Positions 45,294-53,570 of a DNA stretch of 64,000 nt are shown here, one piece after another. Source of the DNA: Pseudomonas cichorii (GTDB taxonomy: Bacteria > Pseudomonadota > Gammaproteobacteria > Pseudomonadales > Pseudomonadaceae); NCBI RefSeq assembly GCF_018343775.1, contig NZ_CP074349.1, positions 5,857,501 to 5,921,500 of the forward strand. Direction: 5' to 3'. Under the pieces are notes generated by a model. It ran no database searches. It was not told where the DNA came from and was given only the letters and a program-made list of their open reading frames with translations. Position 1 is the stretch's first letter, and each line of letters opens with the position of its first letter. The position numbers and the translations under genes were made by a program.

Positions 45294-46898
45294 CTAAAAG
45301 GTAGCAGCACTGCTACCTTTTTCATTTGCAACAAACACTGTATTCCCTCCTTCCTGCCACTTGATGACCTTGTTCGGGTCAGCCTCGCTGCGCACGATGC
45401 ATTTCCATTCATAGCGGGTATTGTCGGCAAGCCGGATCTGCCCTTTCCAGACGGGATACTGGCTCACATCACTCAGGCGCACCGCCCGTGCCGGGTTCCA
45501 CTCACCCAGCTCGAAGCCCGCCCCCACGACATAAACGCCCTCGCCCACCTGGGTTTCGCCCTTGTCGCAACGAAACTGCACATCGACCCCTTTGGCCCGC
45601 CAGATTCGTATGGCACCGTTGTCGCCCGCCACCAATGCCTGGCTGAAACTGCCCGGCACACTCTCGCTCTTGAAGTTGGAGCCCAGCGCTACCAGCAGCA
45701 TCTGGTGCGAGCCTGTCACTTCGGCCACCAACCCTGAATAGTTGTCCATAAAGCTGATCGCGGAATCGGCCTTGATACCCGCAGTGCGGCGTATCTCTAT
45801 CAACTGGCGCAGCAGTTGGCCACGCGGCCAGTCATACATGTCCGGCCAATACACCGTTGGCGTTCCGGGGCTGCTGAGAATATAGGCGTAGGCCTGGTCG
45901 CGAAGATTTTCAGGTAATGACCAGTGATGCTGGCCGCCGTTGGCTCCCGGCGAATAACCGGTGTCGTGGTTATCCACAAAGGTCATGGCAGCGGCACGCC
46001 ATGCAGGATCGGGATTACCGTTGAGGCCATATCGCCATTCGGCGAGCCCGGCATTCTGCATACGCTCTTTGAGCGCGAAGTCGAATACCGTGCAATGCGA
46101 CTGATCGGACCAGACTTTCAGACCATCCTGCCAAGTGGCGTTATGTCGCCAGTCGTTGGCGGGATACTCGTTCGGCGCTTTCCAGAGTTCGCCGACACAG
46201 AAATGCTGATCGCCGAAGGCCTTCATCCAGTTATCCACCGTCGTCGCACTGTAGCCTTTTACAAAATCGAAACGCAGGCCGTCGGCGGAATAGTGATCGC
46301 GCAGGTTCAGGAACTCGTTCTTGAAGAGGTTGAACACTTCAGGCTTTTGCGTATTGAGATCGGCATCACCGCCCATGAACGGATCGCCATCGTCACACTG
46401 GTCGCAGCCATCACGCCAATCCGTCTTGTCACTCAGGGATTCCTTGAGCGCAGGCCCGACATGCTGGCGGTCCATATGATTGGGCACCACGTCATAGATC
46501 ACTTTGACAGTGGCGGCGCTCAAGGCATCGACCGCTTGCCGGAGTTCGGCATCGCTGCCATAAGCACTGTTCTTGTCGAAGTCCTGCCAGAAATACCCCT
46601 CGCCACCCCCTGAAGCACCGGTCCCCGGATCGCTCCAGCGCGAAGTATCACGCCAGGGCACCGGCATCCAGACCGAGGTAAAGCCATCGGCGCGGATCTG
46701 CGCAGCCATGGTCTTGAGCGTGCTGTACCAACTCCCGGGGCTTGAGCGGCTGGAATTCCAGTGAAACCCCTGCAGCACGATTTCATCATTGCCATCGCTA
46801 CGAGTGCCCTCGGGGGTATTGCCGCGAAGATCTTCTGCACTGGAGACCTGAGCCACCAGCAGAAGGATTGAAATCGCACCGAGCTTGAAAAGGTTCAT
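45294..46898 (-). CDS. Secreted maltotetraose-forming alpha-amylase
   Basis: 534-residue GH13 amylase close to the maltotetraohydrolase (G4-amylase, AmyP) of P. stutzeri. Signal peptide MNLFKLGAISILLLVAQVSS; catalytic residues in DGLRFDFVKGY (nucleophile Asp), FCVGELWKAPNEYP (acid/base Glu) and FVDNHDTGYSPG (third Asp). The C-terminal 95 residues form a CBM20 starch-binding domain (VDVQFRCDKGETQVGEGVYV, then GELGEWNP-like). Exported enzyme releasing maltotetraose from starch. The ATG at 46898 is chosen because GAGGAG precedes it. Last codons overlap the bidirectional terminator. Confidence 0.93.
   Translation of the reverse strand: MNLFKLGAISILLLVAQVSSAEDLRGNTPEGTRSDGNDEIVLQGFHWNSSRSSPGSWYSTLKTMAAQIRADGFTSVWMPVPWRDTSRWSDPGTGASGGGEGYFWQDFDKNSAYGSDAELRQAVDALSAATVKVIYDVVPNHMDRQHVGPALKESLSDKTDWRDGCDQCDDGDPFMGGDADLNTQKPEVFNLFKNEFLNLRDHYSADGLRFDFVKGYSATTVDNWMKAFGDQHFCVGELWKAPNEYPANDWRHNATWQDGLKVWSDQSHCTVFDFALKERMQNAGLAEWRYGLNGNPDPAWRAAAMTFVDNHDTGYSPGANGGQHHWSLPENLRDQAYAYILSSPGTPTVYWPDMYDWPRGQLLRQLIEIRRTAGIKADSAISFMDNYSGLVAEVTGSHQMLLVALGSNFKSESVPGSFSQALVAGDNGAIRIWRAKGVDVQFRCDKGETQVGEGVYVVGAGFELGEWNPARAVRLSDVSQYPVWKGQIRLADNTRYEWKCIVRSEADPNKVIKWQEGGNTVFVANEKGSSAATF
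45297..45322. terminator. Bidirectional terminator between asparaginase and amylase genes
   Basis: AAAAGGTAGCAG / CTGCTACCTTTTT is a 12-bp perfect stem with A/T flanks on both sides, so it ends both convergent transcripts. It lies inside the last nine codons of the amylase gene. Confidence 0.85.
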
Positions 46899-47353
46899 GG
46901 CGATACTCCTCAGGAAGAAGGAAGTTATCGCCAGAGTAGGCACCGTCTGTGGGCGTGTAACCTGATAGAACTGACAGGGAGTCCTTTCAATTGGTTACGA
47001 AAAAGCTATTTCTTATTCCAATAATAGAATTTCTTATCTATGCCTTACCTCTAACGAGTATTTCCTGGACATAACCAACATCCCTTCCACAAAAGTAAAT
47101 GTAACGTGTCATTTCTAAAAAATAGAATACTTAATCCTACAAAGTCCTACATGAAGATCGTGAAATGACTGCGCAAGTTCAAAAATCACAATAAATCGAT
47201 GCCCGAACTTTCCTACACTGAGAATTAAAAATAACCAAATTTTGGTCAGTAATCCCACGCGCCCACGAATTCTGGGGGTTGACTGATCAAACGATATTAA
47301 GCAAATTCAAGACGGCCTCGGAAAAGAGGACAAACCCAATAAGGAGAAATGCA
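46899..47353. other. AT-rich noncoding region upstream of the biosynthetic cluster
   Basis: 455 bases, sharply richer in A and T than the amylase gene beside it. It marks the left edge of the acquired segment. Contents seen: TTCTA-A5-TAGAA at about 47113-47128, the perfect dyad at 47235-47247, and TTGACT at 47280-47285 as a possible -35 without a good -10 at 16-18 bases. No gene supported. Confidence 0.5.
47235..47247. promoter_or_regulatory. Palindrome, possible operator
   Basis: ACCAAATTTTGGT, a perfect 6-1-6 dyad, 33 bases before a TTGACT -35-like element and 119 bases before the small peptide gene. No cluster-encoded regulator exists, so any binding protein is encoded elsewhere. Confidence 0.4.
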
Positions 47354-47431
47354 ATGAAAAGCGCTAAATATTTGTTCGTAAAGAACCAAGACTTTGACAA
47401 GCCTAAAGAGTTCAGGTCGCAAGCCTGGTGA
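47354..47431 (+). CDS. 25-residue peptide, candidate biosynthetic precursor
   Basis: Very small gene: ATG to TGA, 25 residues beginning MKSAKYLFVKNQDFDKPKEF and ending Arg-Ser-Gln-Ala-Trp. AAGGAG lies exactly 7 bases upstream of the ATG, the best ribosome site of the whole region. Composition is charged (five Lys, one Arg, two Asp, one Glu) with five aromatic residues (Tyr6, Phe8, Phe14, Phe20, Trp25). It is followed by a hairpin and then the radical SAM gene, an order common for ribosomally made precursors whose transcript is more abundant than that of the enzymes. Alternative: a regulatory leader peptide. I recognise no known family. Confidence 0.6.
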   Translation: MKSAKYLFVKNQDFDKPKEFRSQAW

Positions 47432-47449
47432 TCGCTAATCACTGATAAT

Positions 47450-47484
47450 CGTGCACTGTCGATTAAGTAATCGTGCAGTGCACG
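47450..47484 (+). terminator. Attenuating hairpin between peptide and radical SAM genes
   Basis: CGTGCACTG / CAGTGCACG, a perfect 9-bp stem with a 17-base loop and no T-run. It lies 18 bases after the peptide stop and 15 before the next ATG. It may stabilise the 3' end of the short transcript or lower read-through. Confidence 0.55.
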
Positions 47485-47498
47485 AGCTAGGATCAAAC

Positions 47499-48914
47499 AT
47501 GAAGATTATTGGGCGAGACTTGCTACCCTTTGACATACAGTACCCGGTCTATAATTTTTTCTACCCGAACTCAGGCATTGCCGTTGAAAAAGCATCGATA
47601 GCTAATATCATTGAAAACTCTTCAAAAAACGCTAAATATAGAGCGATTTATATACACATACCTTTCTGTGACACGCTGTGCTCTTTTTGTCCTTTTACTC
47701 GAGGAAGAGTAACAGACAGCAATATCATAGAGCTCTATGTTCAAGCACTCATCAATGAGATTCAATGGAAAGCTCAGGAATATAATTTAAGTCAACCACC
47801 TATCAATGCAATATTTTTCGGTGGCGGAACGCCCTCTATGATGTCCGCAGAACAAATTGAACGCGTGGGTCATGTGCTGCACAAAAACTTTAATCTTACC
47901 CACGTAAAGGAATTTTCTTTTGAAATAGAAGTAAAAAGCCTTACACAGGAAAAAGCTCAAGCCATGCGACAGATTGGTGTAACACACCCAAGGTTCGGCC
48001 TACAAAGCTTTTCAAAGAAATGGAGAGATATCTTTACGTTAACTGCAACCTTAGAGCAGATTTATAATAGCTTAAATATTCTGAGCAAGAAATTCGACAA
48101 CATTTCAGTGGACATACTGTATGGCATGTCGGGACATACAGAAGAAGAATTGATATCCGACTTAAAACACGCTAGTGACACAGGTGTCAGCAATATAGAT
48201 ATTTACCCTATTGATAATATAATGACTCAACCAGCATTGCATAGAACGCTGAAAAAGCTGAACCACCTACCGACATCAGCAACAAGAAAGCTGTCAATGA
48301 ATGTGCTGGCGGACACTTATCTACGGTCAAGAGGATACATGCCACACAACGGCCATGGCTACCGCAATGTTGGAATTGAAGAGGTTAAAAATGACATTGT
48401 AATAGATACCTATAGGTTTGAATATCATGAACACGTATACGGCTATCAAGACCATGACTTGCTTGGATTTGGAGTCAGTGCAATCAGTAGTCTTAATGGT
48501 GCCAAACTTATCAACACCAATCAAAGAAGCAAATATATCTCTCAATTCACACAAAATAATAATCCAGAAAACACATTTCATGTCACTCAGCATAGTTCAG
48601 AGCTGGACCTATTGAGGCCTCTCGCCCTGCGGCTTCCATATTTTGGCTCGGTCGATAAATCCAGAATGCGCTATGACTCAATACCTGCTGAATCAAAACT
48701 TAAAATTGAACAACTAAAAAATGCTGGGCTCATCATCGAAAATAGCCACCAGCTTAACCTGACAAAAACAGGATGGCATAACTATGTCAACCTCATGTAT
48801 TACCTGCTTCCTGATATCGAACAGCACGCACTGGATAACTTTATTGCAGAACAATTAACAGGATCGGCACGAGATATCACTAAAAATGAAATTCTATTTT
48901 CTACCGGGGCATAA
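47499..48914 (+). CDS. HemN-like radical SAM protein
   Basis: 471-residue radical SAM enzyme. YIHIPFCDTLCSFC gives the [4Fe-4S] ligands Cys57, Cys61, Cys64 (CxxxCxxC); GGGTPS at 108-113 and SVDILYGMSGHTEEEL match the HemN/coproporphyrinogen-oxidase-like branch, and the C-terminal 110 residues look like a HemN C-terminal domain. HemN-like proteins include methyltransferases, cyclopropane-forming enzymes and haem-degrading enzymes, so the reaction cannot be predicted. Start at ATG 47499 with AGGA 7 bases upstream. Gene context (peptide, two decarboxylases, exporter) argues against haem synthesis. AT-rich codon use unlike the flanking genes. Confidence 0.85.
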   Translation: MKIIGRDLLPFDIQYPVYNFFYPNSGIAVEKASIANIIENSSKNAKYRAIYIHIPFCDTLCSFCPFTRGRVTDSNIIELYVQALINEIQWKAQEYNLSQPPINAIFFGGGTPSMMSAEQIERVGHVLHKNFNLTHVKEFSFEIEVKSLTQEKAQAMRQIGVTHPRFGLQSFSKKWRDIFTLTATLEQIYNSLNILSKKFDNISVDILYGMSGHTEEELISDLKHASDTGVSNIDIYPIDNIMTQPALHRTLKKLNHLPTSATRKLSMNVLADTYLRSRGYMPHNGHGYRNVGIEEVKNDIVIDTYRFEYHEHVYGYQDHDLLGFGVSAISSLNGAKLINTNQRSKYISQFTQNNNPENTFHVTQHSSELDLLRPLALRLPYFGSVDKSRMRYDSIPAESKLKIEQLKNAGLIIENSHQLNLTKTGWHNYVNLMYYLLPDIEQHALDNFIAEQLTGSARDITKNEILFSTGA

Positions 48915-48952
48915 ACAAGACGTATCCCCCTTATTTAGAGGTTCAACACCTT

Positions 48953-49345
48953 ATGGACACTTCTCATCCAGCATTTTCTGGCACACATATTTTTGGACAG
49001 CTCTCGGGATTAGATTTCGAGCTTTTAAATGATCTTCGCTTTTTAGAAGGCAGTTTGCTTGATTCAATATCCATCGGTGGGGCGACTGTATGCGGCTATA
49101 TTTCCAAAAAATTTGAACCACAAGGTGCCACCACATTAATTCTACTTTCAGAGTCGCATGCCTCAATCCATACATACCCAGAAATAGGCTGCCTGTTTTT
49201 CGATATATTTACATGCGGTGACTGTAGCCCTGACTTAATGGTCGACTCGCTGATACTGAAACTAAAACCAACCACAATAAGCAAGTCCTCTATCGTACGT
49301 CACTTATGCCCTGACAGCAGCGGCTTACCGCCTGAGCATATCTAA
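48953..49345 (+). CDS. S-adenosylmethionine decarboxylase-like pyruvoyl enzyme
   Basis: 130-residue proenzyme of the prokaryotic SpeD/SpeH family. LSESHASIHTYPE gives the Glu67-Ser68 self-cleavage site that forms the pyruvoyl group and His73; FDIFTCGD gives Cys88. The spacing Ser-5-His-15-Cys is identical to that of Thermotoga AdoMet decarboxylase (63, 68, 83). It should convert SAM to the aminopropyl donor decarboxylated SAM. Some SpeD homologues have changed substrate to ornithine or arginine, so activity is not certain. It starts 38 bases after the radical SAM gene. Confidence 0.85.
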   Translation: MDTSHPAFSGTHIFGQLSGLDFELLNDLRFLEGSLLDSISIGGATVCGYISKKFEPQGATTLILLSESHASIHTYPEIGCLFFDIFTCGDCSPDLMVDSLILKLKPTTISKSSIVRHLCPDSSGLPPEHI

Positions 49346-49468
49346 GCGACTATTATAATAGCTTTGCACATCCTGCACATACTTTTGAACCCGCCTACTT
49401 TTTTTGAATTCGGCCAGCGCTTCTATTACGAAAACCTATCTATAAAGGTGGGACCATCGAGGTATTAA

Positions 49469-50719
49469 ATGCTAACGATTATTCTTAATAAAAAGCTACT
49501 CCCGCTATCCTTATCAAGCCTTATATCAAAAACAGGAGATTATGCATATGAAATAGCTTTTGCGCTGATTGCTTTAGACCTGCTCTCCTTCAATTATCTA
49601 CACATCGGGCTCGTCTATTTTTTCAGATTTTTGCCTTATCTTTTCACTGGCCCGATAGGGGGATGGTTGGCCGATGGACGGCCTTATAAAACGAACATGA
49701 TTTTTAGTGATCTATTACGATGTGCCGTCGCTGCCGTTCTATATACCTTATACTACTTTGGATTACTCGAAATTTTCACACTGGTTATTTGCTCAATGAT
49801 AATGACCATAGGGCGAAGTTTATTTCAACCCAGCTTTCGGTCTTACCTACCAACTATTCTCGATGAAAAAGACTTACCCGCGGGTAATAGTCTAATGCAA
49901 ATAATAGAGGATATATCCTCTATCCTAGGCCCTGTAATATTTTCACTAATAATAACATTTGGGGACAAAAGCCATATCATTCTCATGTACACGATAGGTT
50001 ATTTTTTTTCGATAATAGCTTTATCACGACTGCATCTAAACGTCCCCGAATCCAAAAGTGATTTTACATTTTCGACGGTATTGAATGACACCTGTAACGC
50101 TCTCACGAAAATGTACGACCACAATCATAACCTACTGATGGTCATTGGCGGAACTTCTGTCTGTGTTTTGTTTACCGCATCGTTGCTACGGTTTGTTCTT
50201 CCTGCATCAATTATTGAAATCTATCACGACGAGGTATTAGTAGGTTATTTATTTTCACTTATGTCTGCGGGCACAGTAGTGGGTGGCCTGAGCTATACGG
50301 CACTTATAAAAAACACCACACCAACACAATTAATGAATGCCTGGATGATTTATGGCTTGCTCTTCATGCTGGTATCCATAGCTCTAAAATTCAGTTTTAT
50401 ATTTGCTGCCACTCTCATTATATTCTTGGGCTTTTCAGGCGCAATTGTGGATATTTCCATCATCACTAACATTCAATCACTTTCAACTAAAGATGAGTTA
50501 GGGAAGAATTATGGAATTCACTCAACTGTTGCCAACGCCTGTGAGGCAGCATCAGGGCTTATATCCGGTGCCTTCACATTATTCATTGGCGGAGCATCAT
50601 TTCCGATTATTGCATTACTCATTGCAGCTGCAGCCAAATATACAAACTTTAAAATCAAAAGGTCTAACCATGAAAAAAACAAAACCGCAAAACACAGGGT
50701 CTTTGAAAGCGCAGACTAA
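49469..50719 (+). CDS. MFS exporter
   Basis: 416-residue major facilitator protein with about 12 hydrophobic helices (SLISKTGDYAYEIAFALIAL, then FLPYLFTGPIGGWLADGRPY at the 2-3 loop). It resembles the MFS_3/EntS-type exporters that accompany small-molecule biosynthesis, and I infer that it secretes the cluster product. GAGG lies 6 bases before the ATG. Its last 50 bases overlap the start of the ornithine decarboxylase gene in another frame, which implies coupled translation. Confidence 0.85.
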   Translation: MLTIILNKKLLPLSLSSLISKTGDYAYEIAFALIALDLLSFNYLHIGLVYFFRFLPYLFTGPIGGWLADGRPYKTNMIFSDLLRCAVAAVLYTLYYFGLLEIFTLVICSMIMTIGRSLFQPSFRSYLPTILDEKDLPAGNSLMQIIEDISSILGPVIFSLIITFGDKSHIILMYTIGYFFSIIALSRLHLNVPESKSDFTFSTVLNDTCNALTKMYDHNHNLLMVIGGTSVCVLFTASLLRFVLPASIIEIYHDEVLVGYLFSLMSAGTVVGGLSYTALIKNTTPTQLMNAWMIYGLLFMLVSIALKFSFIFAATLIIFLGFSGAIVDISIITNIQSLSTKDELGKNYGIHSTVANACEAASGLISGAFTLFIGGASFPIIALLIAAAAKYTNFKIKRSNHEKNKTAKHRVFESAD

Positions 50720-52568
50720 TAGTCATCCTTTACCCCCCTTCTTCAACGCTCTTACTCGGTATGTTTCCAAAAACAATGTCACCTTTGCATGCCCAGGCCA
50801 TCAGGGTATAGACTTTTTCTCGAAGCATCCGGCAGGAAAGACATTCTTGGATTTTTTCGGAGAGAATTTATTCAGAGCGGATGTGCCTCACGCTGACCCT
50901 GTACTTGGAGAACTACTAAGCCATGGAGGCCCGCCAGGGAAGGCCGAAGAATATGCAGCCACAGTTTTTAACGCCGATAAAACCTATTTTGTTCTTAACG
51001 GAACATCCGCATCTAATAAAGTCGTTGCGAATGCACTACTGACGCCGGGTGACATTGTGCTGTTTGATAGAAACAATCATAAATCCTGCTATCACGGCGC
51101 GTTGATTCTGGCAGGAGCGACTCCTGTCTATTTAGAAACCTCCCGCAATGATTTTGGGCTTATTGGCGGAATACCAGAGCATTGTTTTGAAGAGTCCTAT
51201 CTTCGAGAAAAACTGAAGCTTGTTGCTCCTGAGCAAGCCTTGAAGCCTCGACCATTTAGACTCGCTATTCTCCAACTAGGAACATGGGATGGTACGGTTT
51301 ACAACGCTAAAGAAGTCATAGCAAAAATAGGACATCTCTGCGAGTACGTGCTTTTTGATTCTGCATGGCTAGGTTACGAGCAGTTTATACCGGTGATGCG
51401 TGATTGCTCCCCTCTCCTGCTGAACCTTACTGGCTCCGACCCCGGCGTCATTGTCACCCAATCAGTTCACAAACAGTTAGCAGGCTTTTCACAAGCTTCA
51501 CAAATCCATAAAAAGGACAATCATATTAAGCAAGCGCCACACTACTGCAACCATGATCGCTTCAATAATTCTTTTATGTTACATGCCTCCACAAGCCCTT
51601 TTTACCCTCTATTCGCGTCGCTGGATATCAATGCAAAGATCCACTCAGAAGGCAGCGGGAAGCGCCTCTGGGAAGAATGCGTTCGGTTGGGAGTAGAAGC
51701 ACGAAAAGCCATATTTTCCTCATGTAAAATGATAAAACCCTTCATCCCCTCTCACATTGAAAATAAATCCTGGCAAAGCTTTGACACTCACACCATTGTG
51801 AATGACTTGCGCTTCTTCACATTCGGCAAAGATGAAGCCTGGCACAATTTTTCAGGCTATGGCAACTCTCAATATCTTTTAGATCCTTGCAAGCTTCTGT
51901 TAACCACGCCCGGAGTCAATGCAACAACGGGAAACTATGAGGAATTTGGAGTTCCTGCTACCATTCTAGCGCATTATTTGCGTGAAAACGGTATTGTTCC
52001 CGAAAAAAGCGACCTTAATTCCATCGTTTTTTTATTAACACCCGCCTTGTCACGCTCAAAAATTGACATCCTCGTTTCCAAACTACGCCAGTTTGAGCTT
52101 CACTTGGATAAAAACTCACCTTTAAAAAAGGTTATTCCAAGTACTTATAGAAAACATAAAAATCGATATGCAAACTACACGATATTAGACATTTGCCAAG
52201 AAATGCACTCCCTGTATTCCTTATACAATTTTAAAAAACTACAACGCGACATGTTCAGCGAGTCATATTTTCCACATGTGGATATGCATCCTTATAAGGC
52301 TAATCTCAAATTAATTCGAGGCGAGGTAGAATTAATTCCTTTGAGATTGGCGGAGGGTAGAGTAGCTGCCGAAGGCGCTGTACCTTATCCACCAGGTATT
52401 ATCTGCATTGCTCCAGGGGAGCGTTGGGGAGGACCCGTTTTCGATTATATTCTTTCCATTGAACACATCATGAATAGCTTTCCCGCTTTTGGCCCAGATG
52501 TCCAAGGTGTACACATACAGATCGGAAACAATAAAAAACAGGAGTTTTATGTCTATGTTGTTAAATAG
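50670..52568 (+). CDS. PLP-dependent ornithine decarboxylase, short form
   Basis: 632-residue fold-type I decarboxylase that converts ornithine to putrescine. The core is very close to SpeC/SpeF: ATFACPGHQ-like TFACPGHQGIDFFSKHPAG, NADKTYFVLNGTSASNKVV, LFDSAWLGYEQFIP (Asp230 binds the PLP ring nitrogen) and TQSVHKQLAGFSQASQIH with the PLP lysine Lys268. Enterobacterial SpeC/SpeF are about 710-730 residues; the missing part is the N-terminal wing domain used in dimer/decamer assembly. Start ATG 50670 with AAAGG 7 bases upstream. Last gene of the cluster, followed by an intrinsic terminator. Confidence 0.92.
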   Translation: MKKTKPQNTGSLKAQTNSHPLPPFFNALTRYVSKNNVTFACPGHQGIDFFSKHPAGKTFLDFFGENLFRADVPHADPVLGELLSHGGPPGKAEEYAATVFNADKTYFVLNGTSASNKVVANALLTPGDIVLFDRNNHKSCYHGALILAGATPVYLETSRNDFGLIGGIPEHCFEESYLREKLKLVAPEQALKPRPFRLAILQLGTWDGTVYNAKEVIAKIGHLCEYVLFDSAWLGYEQFIPVMRDCSPLLLNLTGSDPGVIVTQSVHKQLAGFSQASQIHKKDNHIKQAPHYCNHDRFNNSFMLHASTSPFYPLFASLDINAKIHSEGSGKRLWEECVRLGVEARKAIFSSCKMIKPFIPSHIENKSWQSFDTHTIVNDLRFFTFGKDEAWHNFSGYGNSQYLLDPCKLLLTTPGVNATTGNYEEFGVPATILAHYLRENGIVPEKSDLNSIVFLLTPALSRSKIDILVSKLRQFELHLDKNSPLKKVIPSTYRKHKNRYANYTILDICQEMHSLYSLYNFKKLQRDMFSESYFPHVDMHPYKANLKLIRGEVELIPLRLAEGRVAAEGAVPYPPGIICIAPGERWGGPVFDYILSIEHIMNSFPAFGPDVQGVHIQIGNNKKQEFYVYVVK

Positions 52569-52590
52569 TCATGTCTCTCCGTGACGAGCG

Positions 52591-52623
52591 GGCGTTATCG
52601 CTACATTAATGGTAACGCCTTTT
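52591..52623 (+). terminator. Intrinsic terminator of the biosynthetic cluster
   Basis: GGCGTTA / TAACGCC stem followed by TTTT, 23 bases after the decarboxylase stop. Confidence 0.8.
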
Positions 52624-52636
52624 AAGATCGCGATTC

Positions 52637-52684
52637 ATTCGCGAAGAAGAGTATGCGTTTTAATCTTAAATCCTCTTCGCGAAT
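52637..52684. repeat. Inverted repeat at right edge of AT-rich segment
   Basis: ATTCGCGAAGA and TCTTCGCGAAT, an 11-bp perfect inverted repeat spaced by 26 bases and related to half of a REP element. It sits where base composition returns to normal, directly before the end of the bestrophin gene, and may serve as its terminator. Confidence 0.55.
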
Positions 52685-52691
52685 ACAATCA

Positions 52692-53570
52692 TCACTCGGC
52701 CCATACGATACTTTCCTTCCGCGCATCCCTGAGCATCGAATCCAGATTACGCTCGATGTTCTCGCACAGCGCGGTCATCTGGATTTCGTGTTCGCTGGCA
52801 CGAAACGGGCTTTGCAGGTCTGTACCGATCTTTTCGATGGCCAGCAGCATGAAGCCCACGACCGTCGACGCCAGCGGCGTGAACCAGCCGAGGGTTTCCA
52901 CCAGACCGATAGGCACGATCAGGCAGAACAGGGTGATGAACAACCTGGGGAATGCGACGTAGGGATACGGCAGCGGGGTGTTGGCAATCCGCTCCATGCC
53001 GCCCTGGCAGTTGGAGAGATCCACCATCGTCGATTCGAGGCGCGCCAGGCGAATGCTGTCCAGTCGCCCGGCCTTGTATTCGTTGGCAATCAGTGCAGCG
53101 CTGGCATTGAGCAGGTCGTTGGGGAAGTTATTGGTGTCCAGACGGCGCTCGAACTCTTCGCGGGGAATCAGGGCCTGTATATCGGCCTTGGTGATGTCAC
53201 CCTTCAAATGCGCCGCCAGGGCTTTCACGTAAGCCACATGGCGACGCAGTAACAACGCCTTGATCGGATTGATGCCGTCCTCATCATCGATCAGCGTCAA
53301 TGCCTGACGGGAGAAGCTGCGGGAGCTGTTGACCAGTGCGCCCCACAAGGTTCGGGCTTCCCACCAGCGGTTGTAGGCGCTGGAGTTACGAAAGCTGATC
53401 AACACCACCAGGGACGAACCCAGCAGCGTCAACGGCATCGATGGCAGGGTGATCTTGCGCTCCAGGTACAACATGAAGTCGACCGTCACAATCACGTCCC
53501 AGATCAGCAGCCAGAAAAGCGACCACCCCACATAACCGATTGTCTTGTTCAGAAACCGGCACTTCTCCAT
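52692..53570 (-). CDS. Bestrophin-family membrane protein
   Basis: 292-residue bestrophin/YneE-type channel protein. Hydrophobic helix pairs near residues 15-70 and 200-245, with the family pattern SFRNSSAYNRWWEARTLWG and the WFTPLASTVVGFMLLAIEKIG segment, followed by a conserved acidic/Pro tail. Probably an anion or cation channel of the inner membrane. Five more residues are possible from a TTG at 53585, which has a comparable ribosome site. Confidence 0.88.
   Translation of the reverse strand: MEKCRFLNKTIGYVGWSLFWLLIWDVIVTVDFMLYLERKITLPSMPLTLLGSSLVVLISFRNSSAYNRWWEARTLWGALVNSSRSFSRQALTLIDDEDGINPIKALLLRRHVAYVKALAAHLKGDITKADIQALIPREEFERRLDTNNFPNDLLNASAALIANEYKAGRLDSIRLARLESTMVDLSNCQGGMERIANTPLPYPYVAFPRLFITLFCLIVPIGLVETLGWFTPLASTVVGFMLLAIEKIGTDLQSPFRASEHEIQMTALCENIERNLDSMLRDARKESIVWAE

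Noticed and set aside
47287..47496. Minus-strand 69-codon frame with a hydrophobic C-terminal half, antisense to the 25-residue peptide
   Set aside because: It starts with TTG, has no ribosome site, and overlaps the hairpin and the well-signalled peptide gene. A small membrane toxin cannot be fully excluded.
47499..48914. Oxygen-independent coproporphyrinogen oxidase (HemN) for haem synthesis
   Set aside because: The radical SAM core is HemN-like, but the gene context is a polyamine-type decarboxylase cluster with an exporter, and base composition differs from core genes.
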